From positions 1 through 11,792 of the forward strand of contig JADFHU010000092.1 of NCBI GenBank assembly GCA_022567055.1: a DNA stretch of 11,792 nt. The letters run 5' to 3'. Positions 8,217-11,792 of this stretch are shown here, in pieces; position 1 is the stretch's first letter, and each line of letters begins with the position of its first letter. The notes below the pieces were generated by a model that was not told the origin of the DNA, ran no database searches, and saw only the letters and a program-made list of their open reading frames with translations. Source of the DNA: Planctomycetota bacterium. GTDB lineage: Bacteria > Planctomycetota > Phycisphaerae > Sedimentisphaerales > Anaerobacaceae. The translations under genes were made by a program, and so were the position numbers.

Positions 8217-8264
8217 TGCTTAGGCGGGGAGTTCGGCCTGGTTCGTTTCCGGGTCACATTCCCG

Positions 8265-8370
8265 CTCGTTGTCGTTGTCGTTGTCGTAATCGTGGTCGAA
8301 ATCGAAACAGTGAATTGGCGCAATTAGGGGTATCGATTACGACAACCGCTGTGCTGACTACGACAACGAG
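8265..8370 (+). repeat. Nested inverted repeats with a TCGTTG hexamer array between pilO and pilP-like
   Basis: The left side holds TCGTTG three and a half times (8266-8286). An outer arm 8265-8275 is perfectly complementary to 8360-8370 (11 bp). An inner arm 8280-8292 is perfectly complementary to 8334-8346 (13 bp). A small AATTG/CAATT stem (8313-8317 with 8321-8325) sits at the tip. GTTGTCGT occurs three times on the left and its complement ACGACAAC twice on the right (8339-8346, 8360-8367), so several pairing registers are possible. No T-run follows, so it is not a standard terminator. It lies in the only sizeable gap (213 bases) between the alignment genes. Confidence 0.75.
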
Positions 8371-8429
8371 GATAGGTATACGGACCGCCACCTATGCGAG
8401 AACGCTTTTGAACCATACAGGGCAATCGA

Positions 8430-8981
8430 ATGACACTCACAAAACAACAAAAGGTCTTCATCGGCATCTTCGTCTGTATCCTAGTTGGATTGGTATGTGA
8501 TCGGACCCTGCTGTTGCCCGAAGGGGCCGGGGCCGAAACGGTGGGGGATAATCGTATCGAGAGACCACCCGTCTCGGCCATGACGGTGCCAAGCCTACCG
8601 ACCACGCCGGCGGCCAGTGCCCAATTCAAAGAGCGTCTGGATGCGTTGCTTCCCGACGATGACCCGGTCATGACAGCCGCCCGAGATGCCTTCACGCTCT
8701 CGGCGGCCTGGTCCGGGGGCCGCAAGCAGAATGTTGAAGGGTCGGAGGTCAGCGAGTTCAGGAAGAAGCACCGCCTCAAGGCCCTGATCCTCCATGGCCG
8801 GGGGCAGGCGGCCTTCGTGGATGAGGAGTTCGTTCGCATCGGCCAGGTCCTGGACGGCTTTCGGCTCGTCGAACTTGACGAAAACTCAGCCACATTCGTG
8901 GCGGCGGGCAAGTTCGGCGGAGCTAGGGTCGTCCTCGAAATCAACGGCACGCGGCCCGATGCGGCGGCAGCGCTGGATTAG
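8430..8981 (+). CDS. PilP/GspC-like periplasmic coupling protein
   Basis: A 183-residue protein with one N-terminal membrane helix at about 9-24, a Pro/Thr/Ala-rich linker (about 45-65), a charged helical stretch, and a C-terminal beta domain at about 115-172 (KALILHGRGQAAFVDEEFV, then VLDGFRLVEL, then VLEI). That beta pattern resembles the homology region of PilP and GspC, which binds the N-terminal domain of the secretin and ties the outer-membrane pore to the inner-membrane complex. PilP is normally a lipoprotein; here the Cys at residue 23 is preceded by GLV, not a proper lipobox, so the protein looks GspC-like in anchoring. Position after pilO supports the call. Start ATG 8430 has AGGG seven bases upstream. 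Identification is by pattern and context, hence moderate confidence, and no secretin gene follows. Confidence 0.65.
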   Translation: MTLTKQQKVFIGIFVCILVGLVCDRTLLLPEGAGAETVGDNRIERPPVSAMTVPSLPTTPAASAQFKERLDALLPDDDPVMTAARDAFTLSAAWSGGRKQNVEGSEVSEFRKKHRLKALILHGRGQAAFVDEEFVRIGQVLDGFRLVELDENSATFVAAGKFGGARVVLEINGTRPDAAAALD

Positions 8982-9117
8982 AGGACGTTGTGCTCAGTGA
9001 AGCTGCTCTTTTTTTAGAAAGGTGGTTAACCCGCCGCCCTGGCTTGACGACATGTGACTATGACTAATGATTGTGATCTGTATTGTTGGCGTCTTTGATT
9101 AACAAGGGAGAAAGAAC

Positions 9118-9600
9118 ATGAAACGAAACAAGCATCATAACAAGGGGAGAGGTTTCAGCCTGTTGGAAGTCGTCATCGTCGTGGCGATTCTCGCAATCCT
9201 GGCAGCCATCGGCATCCCCCGGATGAGTCGAGGGTCTCGAGGCGCCGGTGATTCCGCACTGCGGTCCAACCTGTCCCTCTTGCGGAATTCTATCGATTTG
9301 TTCACCGCCGAGCACAATGGTTTGTTCCCCGGCGTCAGCACCTTTACGGACCAGCTCACCTCGTTTACGGACGAGTTCGGGGCGACCAGCGCCACCAAAA
9401 CGGTAACGCACGTGTTCGGTCCCTACATGCGGAGAATTCCCGTCCTCACGGTCGCTGCGAAAAAGGGAAAGAACGGTGTGAGTGTTGACGGCGCGGGCGC
9501 CGACGACGGCTGGGTCTATGATCCGAATTCCGGCGCCGTCAGGTCCAATACAACGGCCACGGAACTGGACGACGCCGGCGTCAGGTACGATACCTACTAA
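9118..9600 (+). CDS. Major pseudopilin, GspG-like, with type IV prepilin signal
   Basis: The 160-residue prepilin has a basic leader of 12 residues, a prepilin peptidase site (GRG before FSLLE, with Glu at +5 of the mature protein), and a hydrophobic helix to about residue 35. The body (SNLSLLRNSIDLFTAEHNG, FGPYMRRIP, GWVYDPNSGAVRSN) fits the GspG style seen in Planctomycetota, in which G is the main subunit of the pseudopilus; the residue 131-144 region matches the Trp-Tyr-Asp-Pro-Gly end of GspG. The ribosome site GGGAG (9106-9110), seven bases before the ATG, is strong, and a terminator follows, as expected for a highly expressed subunit. A 136-base gap precedes it, with a TTGACG at 9044-9049 that lacks a good -10 partner, so the promoter is not established. 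Confidence 0.9.
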   Translation: MKRNKHHNKGRGFSLLEVVIVVAILAILAAIGIPRMSRGSRGAGDSALRSNLSLLRNSIDLFTAEHNGLFPGVSTFTDQLTSFTDEFGATSATKTVTHVFGPYMRRIPVLTVAAKKGKNGVSVDGAGADDGWVYDPNSGAVRSNTTATELDDAGVRYDTY

Positions 9601-9660
9601 TCCCAAGTAGGATTCTTGGCCCCCTTAAAGGCACCACCCAGCACAATACAGAGTCTGGAG

Positions 9661-9707
9661 GGAGACGCTCAGTCCCGGTCAAAGGGTTGAGCGTCTCTGT
9701 CTTTTTT
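9661..9707 (+). terminator. Rho-independent terminator after the GspG-like gene
   Basis: A perfect 10-bp stem pairs 9662-9671 with 9688-9697, extended by G-U pairs at both ends and an inner CCC/GGG pairing (9674-9676 with 9684-9686). A T-rich run ending in six T (9702-9707) follows directly. It ends just before the next gene's ribosome site. Confidence 0.88.
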
Positions 9708-9712
9708 GACAC

Positions 9713-9718
9713 AGGAGG
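9713..9718 (+). promoter_or_regulatory. Ribosome binding site deciding the start of the GspH-like gene
   Basis: AGGAGG lies seven bases before ATG 9726, favouring it over an in-frame TTG at 9687, which lies inside the terminator hairpin. Confidence 0.85.
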
Positions 9719-9725
9719 GGCGGCG

Positions 9726-10208
9726 ATGGCAACGGCGCTAGTGGGTAATCGGGTGCAGGCGGGGAAGGGTTTCAGCCTGTTGGAGCTTGTCTTAGTGCTC
9801 GGCATCCTGATGGCTCTGGCCGCCATCGGCATCCCTCGCTATGGCGCATCCGCAGCCCGTTATCGGGCGGATCTGGTCGCCCAGCGACTGGTCGCAGACC
9901 TTCGGCTGGCACGGGGGCATGCCCAGGCCACCAGTGCACCCCAATCGATCGAGTTCGACGTCGATCTCAACCAGTACACCTTGCCCAATCTGGATCCCCT
10001 CGATCCCCACCTGGCCAACTACACGGTCAAGCCCGCCGAACAGCCCTATAACGCAACCTTGACCGCCGCGGAGTTCGGCGGCGACGATGTCGTCATCTTT
10101 GACGGGTGGGGCGTTCCCGACAGCGGCGGTAGCGTCACCCTTCAATGTGCGTCGGAACAGAGAACGGTTGTCTTGGATGGCCTCACGGGTGAGGCGACGG
10201 TGCAATGA
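9726..10208 (+). CDS. Minor pseudopilin, GspH/FimT-like
   Basis: The 160-residue prepilin has a 15-residue leader, a cleavage site after GKG before FSLLE (Glu at +5), and a hydrophobic helix to about residue 36. The mature body has the GspH/FimT pattern: a helix RYRADLVAQRLVADLRLAR, then ARGHAQATSAPQSIEFDVD, and a C-terminal strand region ending near DGLTGEATV with an internal FDGWG. Minor pseudopilins of this type sit at the tip of the pseudopilus and help start assembly (family knowledge). The gene follows the GspG-like gene after a terminator and overlaps the next gene by four bases (ATGA at 10205-10208). Two blocks of its signal region are identical in DNA to those of the GspG-like gene. 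Paralogues are hard to tell apart, so the H label is inferred. Confidence 0.82.
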   Translation: MATALVGNRVQAGKGFSLLELVLVLGILMALAAIGIPRYGASAARYRADLVAQRLVADLRLARGHAQATSAPQSIEFDVDLNQYTLPNLDPLDPHLANYTVKPAEQPYNATLTAAEFGGDDVVIFDGWGVPDSGGSVTLQCASEQRTVVLDGLTGEATVQ

Positions 10209-11792
10209 GTTCAGCAATGATGAGCGAGGATACCTGTATGGGCCAGCGCCACCGGCGGCGTACGGCGGGACTGAGCCGGCCCAGTGGCTCCCGCGGGGAG
10301 GCCGGATTCACGCTGATCGAACTCGTGGTGTGCACCGTGATAGCGGCGACCCTCATGGTGGGCATTGGCTCGACCATGCTGGTCTCCGTGCGTGCCCTGC
10401 CACAAGGCGATTCCGCCTCCAGCGTCATCCTCAAGGCCAGCCCCATCGTGGATCAATTCGCCATGGAATTGCAGAATGCCGTGACCATCAACAGTCGTTC
10501 CGCGACCATGGTCGACTTCACGGTTGCCGATCGCGACGGCGACGAGGTGGTCGAGACCCTCCGCTGGGAGTGGTCGGGCACGGCCGGAGATCCGCTCACC
10601 CGGCAGTACAACGGGGCAACCCCCGTGGCCCTGCTGGAGGGCGTGCAGGGATTGACGCTCACCTACCACGTGGAACTGTTGACCGAGGAGATCACACCCC
10701 AGAACGAGAGCGCCGAGACACTCCTGATCGGGTACGAGGCTACCGAGAACCTCTATGACCCGGACGTGGACTACGACGAATGGCTGGGCCAGTATTTTCT
10801 GCCCGCCCTCCCTCATAATGCCTCGAGTTGGAAGGTCACGCGGGTGGGGTTCTATGCCAAGGCCAGTGGCCTCCCCGTTCAGGTCGCCAAGGTCCAACTC
10901 CGCCTACCCACTGCCCAGAATCAACCCAGCATGACCGTGCTGGAAGAGAAAACCATGTACGAGAACACGCTGACCTCTAGCTTCCTGCTACAGGAGTTCA
11001 ACTTCACCAGCGTATCGGGACTCTCTCCGAACCAGGGCCTCTGCCTGGTCTTCACGGGATCGTCCAATTTCGGTGCCTGCCTCCTGCGGGGCCAATCGGT
11101 GGGTGCGGCCATGCCCGACAGTCACCTGGTGTTTTCGGCCAATCAGAGTTCCTCTTGGTCGACCTATAACGACAAGGCCCTACTGTTCTCCATCTACGGT
11201 ACGGTCACGACACCCGGCCTACCCGTGATAGAGAGTGCGTACCTGCTGAAAACCGTGGACATCGATCTTAGGCGGAGTACCCGCGACAGTTCCTCCATCG
11301 GAACCGGCGCCGCGAAGCAGAGCCACTATACGCTCGACAATTTCACCTACGTGGATGTCACGGAAGAGGAGTACGCCGAGATTCAGCGGGAGCTTCAGCA
11401 GACCCAGCTGGCCCTCCAGCCGGGAATTCAGGGCGACCAGAATGAGCTGGCCCGCGGAGGCCGCATGCGCGGCTTCTCGAAAGCGCCGGAACGTCTCCGC
11501 AGTGAAGACGACGACTTCCGGAAAGAGAACAGGAACCCGGCGAAGCCGGAAAAGAAGGGCCAGGCGGAAGCGGACGAATCCGAGTCGCGACCGCTGGCCA
11601 AGGATACGAAAAAGGCGGGCGCCGGAAACGCCCCCCTCGCCCCCGGTGTGGCCGCTCCTTCCGGCGGAAAGAGCTCGCTCGATGCCGCGTCCGGCGGCCT
11701 GCGGCAGGATAAGCCCCGGGCCGACCGTGCCGAGCAGAAGCAGGGCGACAAGAAAGCCCGGGAATCGGCCAAAAAGAAATCTGCCAAGCGAA
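10205..11792 (+). CDS. Large GspJ-like pseudopilin with beta-rich C-terminal domain, open at the right edge
   Basis: The frame is open from ATG 10205 (ATGA overlap with the previous stop) to the window end, 529 codons with no stop. The leader has 34 residues, is Arg-rich and ends in EAG before FTLIE, with Glu at +5. A start at ATG 10238, with GAGGA at 10226-10230 seven bases upstream, would shorten the leader to 23 residues and is a good alternative. Residues to about 60 form the membrane helix; residues about 70-160 resemble the PulJ-type body (VDQFAMELQNAVTIN, then LRWEWSG). A further 240 or so residues look like a beta sandwich (for example VFTGSSNFGACLLRG), and from about 412 a Lys/Glu/Ala/Pro/Gly-rich charged stretch reaches the edge. 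GspJ proteins are usually near 200 residues, so this is at least twice normal length. The J label is an inference from position and motif. Confidence 0.8.
   Translation, partial: MSSAMMSEDTCMGQRHRRRTAGLSRPSGSRGEAGFTLIELVVCTVIAATLMVGIGSTMLVSVRALPQGDSASSVILKASPIVDQFAMELQNAVTINSRSATMVDFTVADRDGDEVVETLRWEWSGTAGDPLTRQYNGATPVALLEGVQGLTLTYHVELLTEEITPQNESAETLLIGYEATENLYDPDVDYDEWLGQYFLPALPHNASSWKVTRVGFYAKASGLPVQVAKVQLRLPTAQNQPSMTVLEEKTMYENTLTSSFLLQEFNFTSVSGLSPNQGLCLVFTGSSNFGACLLRGQSVGAAMPDSHLVFSANQSSSWSTYNDKALLFSIYGTVTTPGLPVIESAYLLKTVDIDLRRSTRDSSSIGTGAAKQSHYTLDNFTYVDVTEEEYAEIQRELQQTQLALQPGIQGDQNELARGGRMRGFSKAPERLRSEDDDFRKENRNPAKPEKKGQAEADESESRPLAKDTKKAGAGNAPLAPGVAAPSGGKSSLDAASGGLRQDKPRADRAEQKQGDKKARESAKKKSAKR
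10226..10230 (+). promoter_or_regulatory. Alternative ribosome binding site within the GspJ-like start region
   Basis: GAGGA seven bases before ATG 10238 competes with the weaker GAGG at 10191-10194, ten bases before ATG 10205. It leaves the start of the GspJ-like gene open. Confidence 0.45.

Noticed and set aside
8093..8323. A - strand open frame with a Thr run
   Set aside because: The Thr run is the translation of the TCGTTG hexamer array on the other strand; the rest has no coding character.
9001..9020. A seven-T run after the pilP-like gene as a terminator
   Set aside because: I found no adjacent stem; the best pairing is 5 bp with a loop of about 30 bases.
9040..9072. A sigma-70 or sigma-54 promoter before the GspG-like gene
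   Set aside because: TTGACG at 9044-9049 is a fair -35 but no -10 stands at 15-18 bases; the TGGC at 9040-9043 lacks GC at the required sigma-54 distance.

Overview
The window is GC-rich (high fifties percent by eye), and every convincing gene is on the + strand, so it reads as one or two co-directional operons. The best lineage guess is a Planctomycetota-type bacterium (Phycisphaerae-like). This rests on the style of the pseudopilin at 9118-9600 (DSALRSNL, AEHNG and FGPYMRRIP stretches), on a PilC with a YTAYDKTGK / LRQKGLFV N-terminus, and on a very large pseudopilin with a beta-rich C-terminal domain. The assignment comes from memory of family style, not from a search.

Layout. (1) 1-1863: the 3' part of a coiled-coil gene, open at the left edge, whose last ~230 codons are not coiled coil. 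(2) 1876-4677: a 933-residue coiled-coil protein with a His-rich C-terminus. The two proteins share one amino-acid repeat of 67 residues, 18 units in all, so they are tandem paralogues. (3) 4709-8981: the inner-membrane platform and alignment module of a type IV pilus / type II secretion machine: PilC/GspF, PilM, PilN, PilO and a PilP/GspC-like protein. Genes up to pilO are tightly packed. A 213-nt gap with a nested inverted-repeat structure separates pilO from the pilP-like gene. (4) 9118-11792: three prepilin-type proteins: a GspG-like major pseudopilin, a clear rho-independent terminator, a GspH-like minor pseudopilin, and a GspJ-like pseudopilin that runs open off the right edge (at least 529 codons).

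How they work together. Known biology of these families: PilM sits on the cytoplasmic tail of PilN; PilN-PilO-PilP form the periplasmic alignment complex; PilC is the platform on which an assembly ATPase builds a (pseudo)pilus from PilG/H/J-type subunits. This locus is a hybrid: T4P-type MNO(P) with T2SS-type G, H and J. No assembly ATPase, secretin or prepilin peptidase is in the window. The two repeat proteins lack signal peptides and are probably cytoplasmic; their link to the secretion machine rests on adjacency and orientation only.

The most unusual items are the 67-residue repeat with coiled-coil-compatible length variants, the abrupt break of the array in the first gene, the long hairpin between pilO and pilP-like, the terminator placed only a few bases before the next gene's ribosome binding site, and the oversized GspJ-like protein.
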